Assembly: GCF_003364195.1 (NCBI RefSeq)
Contig: NZ_NXLQ01000007.1
Location: 1-64,000, forward strand
DNA from: Helicobacter didelphidarum
Lineage (GTDB): Bacteria > Campylobacterota > Campylobacteria > Campylobacterales > Helicobacteraceae
Length of the DNA stretch: 64,000 bases
Direction: 5' to 3'
In this document: positions 28,416-39,292 of the stretch, in pieces
Layout of the letters: every line of letters starts with the position of its first letter
Numbering within the stretch: the first letter of the stretch is position 1
Translations under genes and position numbers: made by a program
The notes under the pieces: model-generated
Seen by the model: only the letters and a program-made list of their open reading frames with translations
Told to the model about the DNA's origin: nothing
Databases searched by the model: none

Positions 28416-28780
28416 TCTATCAAAAATTCTTTGCAAACTGCAGTGAAGAATAATGGTAATAATGTTTCGCTTACATCGAATAACTATTCTTGCAATATAT
28501 TATTTCTAAGAATATATATTTGTTGATAGTAACTACATTGTAAGCGATTAGCATGATGTTACAAAAAGATTCTAAAAATCTAAATTGGTTACTTTGAATT
28601 TTTATGTGTTACATTAAATCCTAATAAAATATCAAGCTTTTGATTATTATATTTTTTCAAAAATTTCATGCTATAATTCTTTAATCAACTTAGACAGGGA
28701 ATCTTTTTTGCTTTAGTAAAATAAATAAGAATTGTCGTTTGTTAGCAAACCTTAATTTTAGCCTTATAAAAGGAAAGTAA
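28416..28780. other. Intergenic region with rod-like hairpin
   Basis: No protein gene. It contains the extended inverted repeat at 28467-28547 described separately, and the promoter region for the following lipoprotein gene. Confidence 0.4.
28467..28547. ncRNA. Candidate structured RNA or palindromic element
   Basis: TCGCTTACA (28467-28475) pairs perfectly with TGTAAGCGA (28539-28547). Inside, ACTATT pairs with GATAGT and CAATATATT with AATATATATTTG, interrupted by small internal loops, giving a rod-shaped fold. The strand is unknown. It could be a small RNA, a relic of a palindromic mobile element, or a transcription-end structure; no T run is present. Confidence 0.3.
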
Positions 28781-29434
28781 ATGACCAAGATTATCTTAGC
28801 TACTAAATTATTGATATTTACTATCTCATCTGGTTTTATAGCATTAGTTTTTACTGCTTGTTTAGGCAACGGAAATCTTAAAGCAGAATATTATTCTACA
28901 GTATTGCCAACTTATGATTTTGATACTAATGCACCAACTATCATTGTAGCAGATCCTTGGGATCTCTCATCAAAATATTATGCTGGTCAGGCTTTAGAGG
29001 CTTTTAAAAAACGGGGTTTTAATAATATTTATTTACAGGGACAAATAGATTCTTCGTTCGCTCGAAATATGATTTATGTAAAAGTAGGTAAAGAACGCGT
29101 AGATCCTGCAAGCAATTATCAATATACTTTTAATACAACAGGTATCTGCAATGTTATTAATGGTGTTCCAAAATGTAGTGTAGATACAAGAAATAGTGAA
29201 GCAACACCGACGAATGTAAAACGAACAATTCGAGATTCTTATAGAATCTCGTTTGACTGGTTTGATGTGTATAAAAAAACTCGTGTATTATATGTAGCAG
29301 GAAGTGCGACAATTGATAGCGGAACATACACTGATCTGCAAGTTTTAACAATACTTCTAAATGATACCATTACACGTATGGAGTTTCGAAAGCCAGTGCA
29401 ATATATCTATAATAGTTCACTTGGTGGACATTAA
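28781..29434 (+). CDS. Putative lipoprotein
   Basis: Unrecognised protein of 217 residues. The N-terminus is a long hydrophobic signal with lipobox FTAC (Cys at about 27). The mature part begins with LGNGNLKAEYYSTVLPTYDF and alternates strands and short loops; two further Cys (in GICNV and PKCSV) may form a disulfide. The pattern of a small strand-rich domain resembles DUF4136-like lipoproteins, but I am not sure. AAAGGAAAG precedes the ATG. ung follows 27 bp later and may be co-transcribed. Confidence 0.6.
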   Translation: MTKIILATKLLIFTISSGFIALVFTACLGNGNLKAEYYSTVLPTYDFDTNAPTIIVADPWDLSSKYYAGQALEAFKKRGFNNIYLQGQIDSSFARNMIYVKVGKERVDPASNYQYTFNTTGICNVINGVPKCSVDTRNSEATPTNVKRTIRDSYRISFDWFDVYKKTRVLYVAGSATIDSGTYTDLQVLTILLNDTITRMEFRKPVQYIYNSSLGGH

Positions 29435-29461
29435 AATAAAACAAAATATAAAGATATTTCC

Positions 29462-30154
29462 ATGGTCCCAAAGACATTAGACAAACAATGGGTAGCATTC
29501 CTTCAAGATGAATTTAATCAGCCTTATTTTATAAAAATTATCCAGCATTATAAAAAGGCTCTAGCAAATAACCAATGTATTTTTCCTCCTAATTATCTTA
29601 TTTTCAACGCTTTTAATCTTACACCATTGGAAAATATTAAAGTTGTTATTTTAGGACAAGACCCATATCACGGAAGTATTATTGTAGATAATAGAGAAAT
29701 TCCACAAGCGATGGGATTAAGCTTTAGCGTTCCTCAAGGTGTTCCAATCCCACCAAGTCTTAAGAATATTTATAAGGAGTTGGAGCAAGATCTTGGATTA
29801 AAAATGCCAAATCACGGGGATTTAACCTCTTGGGCTAAACGAGGTGTTTTATTATTAAATTCTATTTTAAGTGTTCAAAAAAATATTGCTGGATCACATA
29901 AAGATTTTGGCTGGGAGCAATTTAGCGATGCAGTAATTGTTAAGATTTCAGAGAATCTATGCAATATTGTTTTTCTTTTATGGGGGAATTATGCAAAGAA
30001 AAAAGAGAATCTCATTGACACAACAAAACACTGTGTTATAACTGCACCGCATCCAAGTCCTCTTGCAAGAGGGTTTGTTGGGAGTAAAGTCTTTAGTCAA
30101 GCTAATCAAGCTTTAATGCGATATGGTAGAGAACCTATGGATTGGAGTTTATAA
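29462..30154 (+). CDS. ung: Uracil-DNA glycosylase
   Basis: Family-1 UDG that removes uracil from DNA to start base-excision repair. The 230-residue sequence has the water-activating loop GQDPYHG (about 67-73), the MGLSFSVPQGVPIPPSLKNI segment, LLLNSILSV, and the minor-groove loop HPSPLA near the end. All catalytic residues are present and the length is normal. The ATG at 29462 has only a weak upstream site. Confidence 0.96.
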   Translation: MVPKTLDKQWVAFLQDEFNQPYFIKIIQHYKKALANNQCIFPPNYLIFNAFNLTPLENIKVVILGQDPYHGSIIVDNREIPQAMGLSFSVPQGVPIPPSLKNIYKELEQDLGLKMPNHGDLTSWAKRGVLLLNSILSVQKNIAGSHKDFGWEQFSDAVIVKISENLCNIVFLLWGNYAKKKENLIDTTKHCVITAPHPSPLARGFVGSKVFSQANQALMRYGREPMDWSL

Positions 30155-31474
<1,320 letters not shown>

Positions 31475-31974
31475 ATAAAAGTAAATGAAAAGACTACATT
31501 CTAATCTTAGTAAAAAGGTAAAACTTTTCAAAAGAAAGACATGTATGGAAATCCCAAAGTATCTTGGTAAATTAAAAATACTTAGATAATACCCAAGTTT
31601 ATAAGCACAAACCATGTATAAAGTTTTATTTTTTAAATTCTGTATTAATGACAGCTCTAATAAGAAATCTTGTTTATATTACTTTTAGCAAATAAAAATA
31701 TATTGATTCATCATATCTTTATAGTTTAGTAATAAATACTTTTTTATAAAGACATAATGCTGTGGTAAGTTGAGGGATTAGACATTCTTTCAATCTAAAA
31801 CATCAACAATCATGATAATATGTAGTTTTTATATTGATTATTTCATGAAACTCATGTAGTTTGAGAGCATAAATAATGCCATTAAGAAGAATAGTCTTAG
31901 AAAAGATTCTATAACATATTTTATTCTTCAATTATCAATGCCGATAAACTTTAACATGGAATCTTCTATATTGT
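31475..31974. other. pseB-hinT intergenic region
   Basis: 500 bases between convergent genes with no open frame of note on either strand, no tRNA and no clear hairpin with a T run. It may be remains of a lost gene, but I could not recognise any family. Confidence 0.4.
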
Positions 31975-32313
31975 TTATCCAAAGTTAGCTTCCAATTTGC
32001 GTTTAGCAAGTAAATGAAAATGTAAATGTGGGACTTCCTGTCCCCCATCTGTTCCTATATTTGTAACTAAACGATAGCCACTCTCACGCACTTCGAGTGT
32101 ATCAACAAGTTGCAAAATAAACTCACTCATTTTTCCCATGAGGTCTGCATTTACTCCATTAAAATCTTTGACCCACTTTTTAGGAATGATTAATACATGA
32201 ATTGGAGCTTTCGGGGCAATATCATGAAATGCCATAAACTCATCGTTCTCAAGCACAATATTTGCAGGAATCTCTCTATCTACAATCTTTTCAAAAATAC
32301 CTTTCTCTCTCAT
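31975..32313 (-). CDS. hinT: HIT-family nucleotide hydrolase (HinT-like)
   Basis: Small purine-nucleoside phosphoramidase of the histidine-triad family, 112 residues. The signature HLHFH (His-x-His-x-His) is near the C-terminus, preceded by GGQEVP, and IHVLIIPKKWV and the N-terminal CIF-like segment (here GIFEKIV, Cys lost) are typical. GAGGGA precedes the ATG. It is divergent from pheS-pheT, the same neighbourhood I recall from H. pylori. The cellular substrate is unknown. Confidence 0.92.
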   Translation of the reverse strand: MREKGIFEKIVDREIPANIVLENDEFMAFHDIAPKAPIHVLIIPKKWVKDFNGVNADLMGKMSEFILQLVDTLEVRESGYRLVTNIGTDGGQEVPHLHFHLLAKRKLEANFG

Positions 32314-32525
32314 AGTATATCCCTCATTTCAAAGTATAAAAATTAGATGATATAATATTGTATAGTAAAAACATCATTTTTTTGAAGAAAAAATGATTTT
32401 CTCAAAAAAATATATATTATTTTGGTAAAATTATATATTTGTATCTATTAAAATATCCAAACATGTAAAATCAGATAATTTATTTCACACACTACATTTT
32501 ATATTGTTATTATGAAGGAGAAAAA

Positions 32526-33539
32526 ATGACAGAGATTAAGAAATTAATTGCAGATTCTCTCACAAAGCTTAGGTCCGTGAATAATAAAGAGATGTTAGAA
32601 TCTTTACGAATAGAAATTAGTGGCAAAAAAGGGTATATTACGCAAGCATTTAGCAAACTTGCACAAGTTGGTGCAAATGAAAAAAAAGAAATAGGTGCGG
32701 AGTTACATGCCTTGAAAAGAGAGTTTGAAAGCCTCTTTTATGCAAAAAAGGAAGAAATTGAGTTAAAAGATTTAGAATCTAAACTGAAACAAGAAAAAAT
32801 TGATACAAGTCTTTTTTATACAACTAATTTTGTGAGTAATGGACACCCAGTATATCAAATGCGAGATATGATTATTGATTATTTTGTTGGATTAAATTTT
32901 GCTTTGCAAGATGGACCTTTTATTGAGGATGATTTTCATAATTTTGAGGCATTAAATATTCCCAAATATCATCCGGCACGAGATATGCAGGACACTTTCT
33001 ACTTTAAAGATTCTTTTTTGTTGCGCACCCATACTTCTCCAATACAAATTCGTACAATGGAGAATACCAAACCCCCCATTCGTATGATTTGCACCGGAGC
33101 AACTTTTCGTCGAGATTATGATTTAACGCATTCGCCAATGTTTCATCAATGTGAAGGATTGGTTGTTGAGCAGGGCGATCATATTGGTTTTGCACATTTA
33201 AAGTTTATTTTGGAACAATTTGTAAAATACATTTTTGGAGATGGGGTGCGAGTACGATTTCGATCATCTTTTTTTCCTTTTACAGAGCCAAGTGCAGAAG
33301 TTGATGTAAGTTGTATGTTTTGCAATGGAAGTGGTTGTAGAGTATGTTCATATACGGGATTTTTAGAGATACTTGGTTGTGGTATTGTAGATAGCAGTGT
33401 ATTTAAAGCTGTTGGTTATAAAGATGTAAGTGGTTATGCCTTTGGTATGGGGATTGAAAGGCTTACTATGCTAAAATGGGGAATCAATGATTTGCGTAGT
33501 TTTTACGAAACAGATTTAAGAATATTGGAGCAGTTTTAA
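32526..33539 (+). CDS. pheS: Phenylalanyl-tRNA synthetase alpha subunit
   Basis: Catalytic subunit of the alpha2-beta2 PheRS. The 337 residues comprise an N-terminal coiled coil (about 1-90), then the class-II core with motif 2 (ATFRRDYDLTHSPMFHQCEG), FRSSFFPFTEPSAEVDV, and motif 3 (FGMGIERLTML). GAAGGAG precedes the ATG. The stop overlaps the pheT start by one base (TAATG), which ensures coupled synthesis. Confidence 0.97.
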   Translation: MTEIKKLIADSLTKLRSVNNKEMLESLRIEISGKKGYITQAFSKLAQVGANEKKEIGAELHALKREFESLFYAKKEEIELKDLESKLKQEKIDTSLFYTTNFVSNGHPVYQMRDMIIDYFVGLNFALQDGPFIEDDFHNFEALNIPKYHPARDMQDTFYFKDSFLLRTHTSPIQIRTMENTKPPIRMICTGATFRRDYDLTHSPMFHQCEGLVVEQGDHIGFAHLKFILEQFVKYIFGDGVRVRFRSSFFPFTEPSAEVDVSCMFCNGSGCRVCSYTGFLEILGCGIVDSSVFKAVGYKDVSGYAFGMGIERLTMLKWGINDLRSFYETDLRILEQF

Positions 33540-35926
33540 TGATAGTTACCTATGAAGATTTAAAAAAATTTATCCATCTTGATGGGATTGAATGGTCGAA
33601 AGTTGTTACAATTTTAAGTAGCATTGGATTAGAGGTGGAGAAAGAGTCTTTTATAAGCATTCCAAAAAATGTTATTGTTGCAAAAGTATTAAAAAAATAT
33701 CAGCACCCGAATGCCGATAGATTAAATGTATGTGAAGTAGATACAGGAAAAAAAATACTACAAATTGTATGTGGTGCAAAAAATGTTCGTGCAGAACAAT
33801 TCGTAGCACTCGCACTTCCGGATGCATTACTCCCATTTGGTAAAAATAAAGCAACCATTATACAAAAAAGTGAGATACGGGGAGTTGAAAGCAACGGTAT
33901 GCTGTGTTCTAGTATAGAACTCGGTCTGCCAAAAATTAATGATGGAATTTTAGAGCTTGATTCTAGTATTGGCAATCTTATTTTAGGAAAGGAACTTTGT
34001 AGCTATCCAGTTTTTCATCAACCTATTTTAGAGTTAGGTATTACACCTAACAGGGGGGACTGCCTATCTGTTTTAGGAGTTGCTCGAGATATTGCAAGTA
34101 TTTTTCATCTAATTATTAAGAATATTATTCCCGTAGAACCCAGTGTTGCACTTGGTGTAGGAAGATTTTTACAAATTGTACCACATGGTGAATTACACTC
34201 ATCATTGCTCTATCGTCTTGTTGAAATCAAGGAAGCTTATACTCCACTATCTATTGCTTTAACATTAGGGTTAATTGGAAAATATAATGATGATGTTGTC
34301 ATAAATTTTATGCAATACACAACCTATATGACAGGTGTTTTATTTAATGCCTATGCTATGGATTCTAAAGAAGTTTCATATAATGGTAAGGAGGTGCGAC
34401 TTCTTGTTAAAAATGATGAAAATGGGCTGGAGAGTGTTTATGCGGAAATAAAAGACAATAATAAAAATATCACAACATACAAATTGAATGAAATTGGAGC
34501 AAATTTTCATATTTTGCAAAAACATGATTATCCAAGAACATTAATTTTAGAAGCAAGTTTTATTGATTCTGAATATATCAGCAATAAACTTTATGGAAAA
34601 AATAAAACAAATTTTAATCATGAGATTATACACCATTCCACACGAGGAACAAATCCAGATTTAGAATTAGGAATGAGTTTTTTATGTGAGCAATTGAGTG
34701 CTTTAAAAATTATGTTATATTCTGGTATTCAAGAAATTATCCGAGCAAAAGAACCTACAAATATTCACATGACTTTTGGCTATATTTCAGATTGTATTGG
34801 TAATAATGTCGCAAAAGAAGAAATAGCCTTGATTCTCAAACAGCTTAATTTTAGAATCCAAGCAACCTGCGATGAAAATTTCTTCATCGCACAACCACCA
34901 GCTTTTCGTAATGACATTAAAAATCGTCAAGATATTGCGGAGGAGGTTCTGCGATTCTGTGGTATTGATAAAATAGTTTCAAAGCCATATACAATTCAGC
35001 AAGTTACCCAAAATACACCCGCCTATTTACTTCACAAACAGATAAAAACACTGCGAATGAAAGCTTTAGGAAATGGTTATATTGAATGTGTGCATTATAT
35101 TTTTGATAATACAAAAGTTTTAAACGATTTGGGTTTTGAAACACTACATGAAGAAAAAGCTCTTATCAATCCAATCACAAGCGAACTGGATACATTGCGT
35201 CCATCGTTACTGCCACATATTTTAGAAACTTTAAAGAAAAATAAACGATATGGATATGAAAGTATAAAAGTTTTTGAAATTGGTCATGTATATAATACGA
35301 ATCGAGATTCAAGCCTTAAATTTGCATGTGCCATGAGTGATTATCTCATGCCACCAACTTATCCCAATACAAAAGGTATAGAAGTAGACTTTTTTTCTTT
35401 TGCACAAAATATTAGTCAAATCATTGGACATTTTGATTGTTCGAATATTTCTAGTCAATTTATTCCCAATAAACTTATTCACCCATATCAAAGTGGAAAT
35501 ATACTAAAAGATGGTGAAAAAATTGGTGTAATATCTAAGTTACATCCAAATATTGCAAAAAAATATAGTTTAGATTCTGTATTTTTCTGTGAAGTTGATT
35601 TAGCTCCATTGTTGTATAATAATGAAAATAAAAAAGCACATGATTTTTCAAAGTATCAAGCAAATAAACGGGATTTAACAATTCTTATTGCAAAAGGTAT
35701 TAATTTTAGTGCGATTAAATTAGAACTTGATAAATCACATTTGAAAAATGTAAAAGAAATATTTCCACTTGATATTTTTTCTGAAAATGATTCTACGAAT
35801 GCTTTAAGTATTCGGCTTATTTTTCAGTCGAGCGAATCAACATTAAATGAATCTCAAATGCAAGAAACACTACAACAAGTATTAGATATGCTTGAGAAAA
35901 AATTTCACGCAAAATTAAAAGTATGA
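33539..35926 (+). CDS. pheT: Phenylalanyl-tRNA synthetase beta subunit
   Basis: Structural, tRNA-binding and editing subunit of PheRS, 795 residues. It has the EMAP-II-like tRNA-binding domain at about 40-150 (HPNADRLNVCEVDTG and SNGMLCS), a B3/B4 editing region, the B5 domain, a degenerate class-II core (INPITSELDTLRPSLLP), and a C-terminal ferredoxin-fold anticodon-binding domain beginning at KYQANKRDLTI. It is co-translated with pheS. A hairpin terminator follows the stop codon. Confidence 0.97.
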   Translation: MIVTYEDLKKFIHLDGIEWSKVVTILSSIGLEVEKESFISIPKNVIVAKVLKKYQHPNADRLNVCEVDTGKKILQIVCGAKNVRAEQFVALALPDALLPFGKNKATIIQKSEIRGVESNGMLCSSIELGLPKINDGILELDSSIGNLILGKELCSYPVFHQPILELGITPNRGDCLSVLGVARDIASIFHLIIKNIIPVEPSVALGVGRFLQIVPHGELHSSLLYRLVEIKEAYTPLSIALTLGLIGKYNDDVVINFMQYTTYMTGVLFNAYAMDSKEVSYNGKEVRLLVKNDENGLESVYAEIKDNNKNITTYKLNEIGANFHILQKHDYPRTLILEASFIDSEYISNKLYGKNKTNFNHEIIHHSTRGTNPDLELGMSFLCEQLSALKIMLYSGIQEIIRAKEPTNIHMTFGYISDCIGNNVAKEEIALILKQLNFRIQATCDENFFIAQPPAFRNDIKNRQDIAEEVLRFCGIDKIVSKPYTIQQVTQNTPAYLLHKQIKTLRMKALGNGYIECVHYIFDNTKVLNDLGFETLHEEKALINPITSELDTLRPSLLPHILETLKKNKRYGYESIKVFEIGHVYNTNRDSSLKFACAMSDYLMPPTYPNTKGIEVDFFSFAQNISQIIGHFDCSNISSQFIPNKLIHPYQSGNILKDGEKIGVISKLHPNIAKKYSLDSVFFCEVDLAPLLYNNENKKAHDFSKYQANKRDLTILIAKGINFSAIKLELDKSHLKNVKEIFPLDIFSENDSTNALSIRLIFQSSESTLNESQMQETLQQVLDMLEKKFHAKLKV

Positions 35927-36299
35927 AAACTCCTCCAAAATACCTTTATAAATTTTAAAGGTATTTTCAATTATATTACAATATTGATAAAAATTTATTG
36001 CTACTTGATAAATAAAAGTAACCAAATACTTATGTATTCAAAATTTAAGTTTTTTCTAGAATCTTTTTTATTTCACTTCATTATATGCTTTCTTTATTTT
36101 TTATAATATTATAATAATTGCACTTAGCATACCTAACTAGGATTCTTTATCCTAATTGTTAAATATTTATATTCATATACATTGCTATAACGTAATGACG
36201 AATAATATTTTAGACTTCATTCATATATAGAATTCTTCTCTTATTATCAGTATTTGCTTGAGATATTCTACATAATCACACTTCCCTTAATGTGTATAT
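35927..36299. other. pheT-pabB convergent intergenic region
   Basis: The pheT terminator lies at its left end; the remaining AT-rich sequence shows no gene. Confidence 0.4.
35937..35967 (+). terminator. pheT terminator
   Basis: A perfect 12-bp stem, AAAATACCTTTA (35937-35948) with TAAAGGTATTTT (35956-35967), and a 7-base loop, starting 11 bases after the pheT stop. It ends in four T, consistent with an intrinsic terminator. Confidence 0.7.
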
Positions 36300-37622
36300 T
36301 CAAAAAGTTATTCCAAGAAAATTGCATTTAAGTTTTAATTCTTCGAATTCATGCTCCATGTTAGAGTCCCATACAATACCACTACCAACACCATAACGAT
36401 AGAAACTCTCATTGGTGGCTTTGCTTAATGTGCGGATTGGGATACTTAATGAAATTTTCTTTTTTGATAATACACCTATTGCACCACAATAAACTCCTCT
36501 TTTACGCGATTCTAATTGAGAAATAAGACTCATTGTTTCTAATTTAGGTGCTCCTGTGATTGATCCACAAGGAAAAAGAGCATATAAAATATCCAAGATT
36601 CTATATTTTTTTGACAACCTAGCACGAATAGTTGATACCATTTGATGTAATGTTGGATATGTATGAATGGTAAAAAGCTCACTTACTTTAAGACTACCTT
36701 GTGTGGCAATCCTACTTAAATCATTACGCAATAAATCCACAATCATTACATTTTCACTGCGATTTTTTAAATCATTTTGTAATTTTTTTTTATTTTTTAA
36801 ATCTTGCTTTACATCAATTTCATAAGAATGTTGTTTTCTCTTTTTTGTGTGAACAAAACGAGTTTGTTTTGACTTTAGAGTTATATCATGTTGTTGTTTT
36901 AAGTTATTTCTATACGCCCTAGCAATTGTTCCTTTCATCGGTTGTGTTATAATTTCATTTCCTTTAACTTTAAAAAATAATTCTGGAGAGAATGAGAGAA
37001 TCTCAGTATATTCATTTGCAATATATGCACGATATTTTGTATATTGCATTCTTGAGAGTAGCAAAAAATATTGCCAAGATGAAATTTTCAACATTGGCTT
37101 TAACTTTATTTCTTGTGTATAATTTACTTGATAACTTTCTCCCTTTGAAATTGCATTTTTAATATCATAAAAATTTTTATGATAACAATCTTTATTTAAT
37201 CCTTCTAATACTTCAAAAAGTTCAGAATGTAACAGAAAATTCTCATTCCTCACTAAACAATGGGAATTTGTTTTTACAATATTTTTATTTTTAATAAAAT
37301 CTTTATGCTTATGAAACAATTTCAAATCTTTTTCTTTTTTGATTTTTTTACATTTTTTAAAAAGTGAAAAATATAAAAGTGGTTGCGTAATGGAATCTTC
37401 CAATTTATTTGTTTTCATTTGTTTGAAAATCTTATGTTCCAAATAATGGTATGCTTGTAAAATGATGGCGGATTCATAAGTCAAATATCCAACAAAATAG
37501 CCTTTTTTTTTCTTATCAATATGTGTTTGTATATATGATAGACATTTAAGAATATCGTGATAATTCCAAGCAATCAAAGTTTTTATGGGCTTTATATAGC
37601 GGTATTTTCCATAAATAAACAT
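36300..37622 (-). CDS. pabB: Aminodeoxychorismate synthase component I
   Basis: PabB-type chorismate-utilising enzyme making 4-amino-4-deoxychorismate for folate. It has 440 residues from the ATG at 37622 (AAAGGGA upstream; 24 extra residues could be read in frame but look like leader DNA). The conserved C-terminal half is present: SYQVNYTQEIKL, SFSPELFFKVKGNEIITQPMKGT, MIVDLLRNDLSRI and GSITGAPKLETMSLI. The N-terminal half is Lys-rich and divergent. There is no fused PabC lyase. folP, a later step of the same pathway, lies at 60 kb. Confidence 0.88.
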   Translation of the reverse strand: MFIYGKYRYIKPIKTLIAWNYHDILKCLSYIQTHIDKKKKGYFVGYLTYESAIILQAYHYLEHKIFKQMKTNKLEDSITQPLLYFSLFKKCKKIKKEKDLKLFHKHKDFIKNKNIVKTNSHCLVRNENFLLHSELFEVLEGLNKDCYHKNFYDIKNAISKGESYQVNYTQEIKLKPMLKISSWQYFLLLSRMQYTKYRAYIANEYTEILSFSPELFFKVKGNEIITQPMKGTIARAYRNNLKQQHDITLKSKQTRFVHTKKRKQHSYEIDVKQDLKNKKKLQNDLKNRSENVMIVDLLRNDLSRIATQGSLKVSELFTIHTYPTLHQMVSTIRARLSKKYRILDILYALFPCGSITGAPKLETMSLISQLESRKRGVYCGAIGVLSKKKISLSIPIRTLSKATNESFYRYGVGSGIVWDSNMEHEFEELKLKCNFLGITF

Positions 37623-37742
37623 AACAAAATTCCCTTTTTGAAAAAATAGTATCACACATAATTTATAATAACATAAAGAAACAATAAAAATCAATAAAAC
37701 CTATATTTTGTGTAAATTTTATTGATTTTTAAGAAATAATGA

Positions 37743-37748
37743 TATAAT
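37743..37748 (+). promoter_or_regulatory. -10 box of DEAD-box helicase gene
   Basis: TATAAT in ATGATATAATTATTG, 33 bases before the ATG at 37782. Confidence 0.5.
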
Positions 37749-37781
37749 TATTGTTCTAAATGAATTTTTTAAAGAGTATTT

Positions 37782-39290
37782 ATGAGTAAAAAAGACAATG
37801 AAGCAAAAGAGAAAGAAAAAAATAAAGATGAGGCAAAAGATGATTGTATGGCTTCATTTCGCTCTTTGGGCTTAAATGAAAAAGTTTTAAGGGGTGTTAA
37901 AGAAGCAGGATTCACAACCCCAAGCCCCATTCAGGAAAAAGCTATTCCTCCGATTTTAGAACGAAGAGATGTTATTGCACAGGCACAAACAGGAACAGGA
38001 AAAACTGCTGCATTCGCTTTACCAATCCTCAATACTTTGAAAAATAATTCATCGATTGAAGCTCTTATTATTACCCCTACTCGCGAACTTGCAATGCAGA
38101 TTAGTGATGAAATTTTTAAACTTGGTAAATTCCTTAAAACACGGACTATTTGTGTTTATGGAGGACAAAGCATTAGAAAACAAATGGAACTGATTGAGAA
38201 AAAGCCTCAAGTAATGGTTGCTACTCCAGGAAGATTGCTCGATCACTTAACAAACGGGCGACTCAAGAATTTTACTCCTAGTGTTGTGGTGCTTGATGAG
38301 AGTGATGAAATGCTTGATATGGGCTTTATTGATGATATTGAAGAAATTTTTGAATATATTCCCAATAATGCACAAATCCTGCTTTTTTCTGCAACAATGC
38401 CACCTCGTATTAAAGAGTTGGCAGATAAGATTCTCTACGATTCTGTATATGTCAAAATTACCTCAAGCAACATAGCAAACACTGATATATCACAACGATA
38501 TTATATTATTAATGAAAATGAGCGAAATGATGCCATTATTCGTCTTATCGACACAGAATCTCCAAGCAAAAGTATTATTTTTATACGCACAAAAAAAGAA
38601 GCTGATGAATTAAATAACTTTTTGCAAAACAAGAGTTACAAAAGCGTTGCATTGCATGGTGATATGGATCAACGTATGCGTCGAGAATCTATTAAAGGAT
38701 TTAAAGAAAATAAAGCTGATATTATGGTGGCAACAGATGTTGCTGCGCGTGGTTTAGATATTAGTGATATTAGTCATGTTTTTAACTATCATATACCACT
38801 TAATATAGAATCATATGTTCATCGTATTGGTCGAACAGGCAGAGCGGGTAAAAAAGGTGTTGCGATTACGCTTGCAACACCTTTGGAATATAAAGATTTA
38901 AAAAAGATTCAAAGTGAAACAAATTCTAAACTAGAGCTTTATGAGATTCCAAGTGTTGGAAATGATGAGATGATTACACATATTTTTAACACAAAGGTAT
39001 CTGATGAAGCCATAAATTTCTATGAGAATATAAAAGATAAGATAGATAGTGCACAACTTATTCTACGATTATTAAGTATTCATTTAAAGCAAAATGCAAG
39101 AATTGGATTAAGCAAACAAGAAGCTCATGGGGTGCAATTAGAAAATGATAAAGTAAAAAAAGATAAAAAAACAAAACATTCCAAAGCTTCAGATTTTGGA
39201 CATACAAAAAAAATAAAAAAACAAGATTTGGCTCGAGAACGGGCGAAGAGGCAAAAATTGCAAAGTGGGCAAAAATATTATAAGGATTAA
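37782..39290 (+). CDS. DEAD-box RNA helicase with DESD motif II
   Basis: ATP-dependent RNA helicase for mRNA decay or ribosome assembly, 502 residues, related to H. pylori RhpA. Q motif region is GLNEKVLRGVKEAGFTTPSP, motif I AQTGTGKT, Ia PTRELA, motif II DESD instead of the normal DEAD, motif III SAT, motif V VAARGLDI and motif VI HRIGRTGR. The Ala to Ser change is in the sequence as read (codons GAT GAG AGT GAT). The C-terminal tail is very Lys-rich, suiting RNA binding. The start of a three-gene run with a pseudouridine synthase and queF. Confidence 0.94.
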   Translation: MSKKDNEAKEKEKNKDEAKDDCMASFRSLGLNEKVLRGVKEAGFTTPSPIQEKAIPPILERRDVIAQAQTGTGKTAAFALPILNTLKNNSSIEALIITPTRELAMQISDEIFKLGKFLKTRTICVYGGQSIRKQMELIEKKPQVMVATPGRLLDHLTNGRLKNFTPSVVVLDESDEMLDMGFIDDIEEIFEYIPNNAQILLFSATMPPRIKELADKILYDSVYVKITSSNIANTDISQRYYIINENERNDAIIRLIDTESPSKSIIFIRTKKEADELNNFLQNKSYKSVALHGDMDQRMRRESIKGFKENKADIMVATDVAARGLDISDISHVFNYHIPLNIESYVHRIGRTGRAGKKGVAITLATPLEYKDLKKIQSETNSKLELYEIPSVGNDEMITHIFNTKVSDEAINFYENIKDKIDSAQLILRLLSIHLKQNARIGLSKQEAHGVQLENDKVKKDKKTKHSKASDFGHTKKIKKQDLARERAKRQKLQSGQKYYKD

Positions 39291-39292
39291 TT

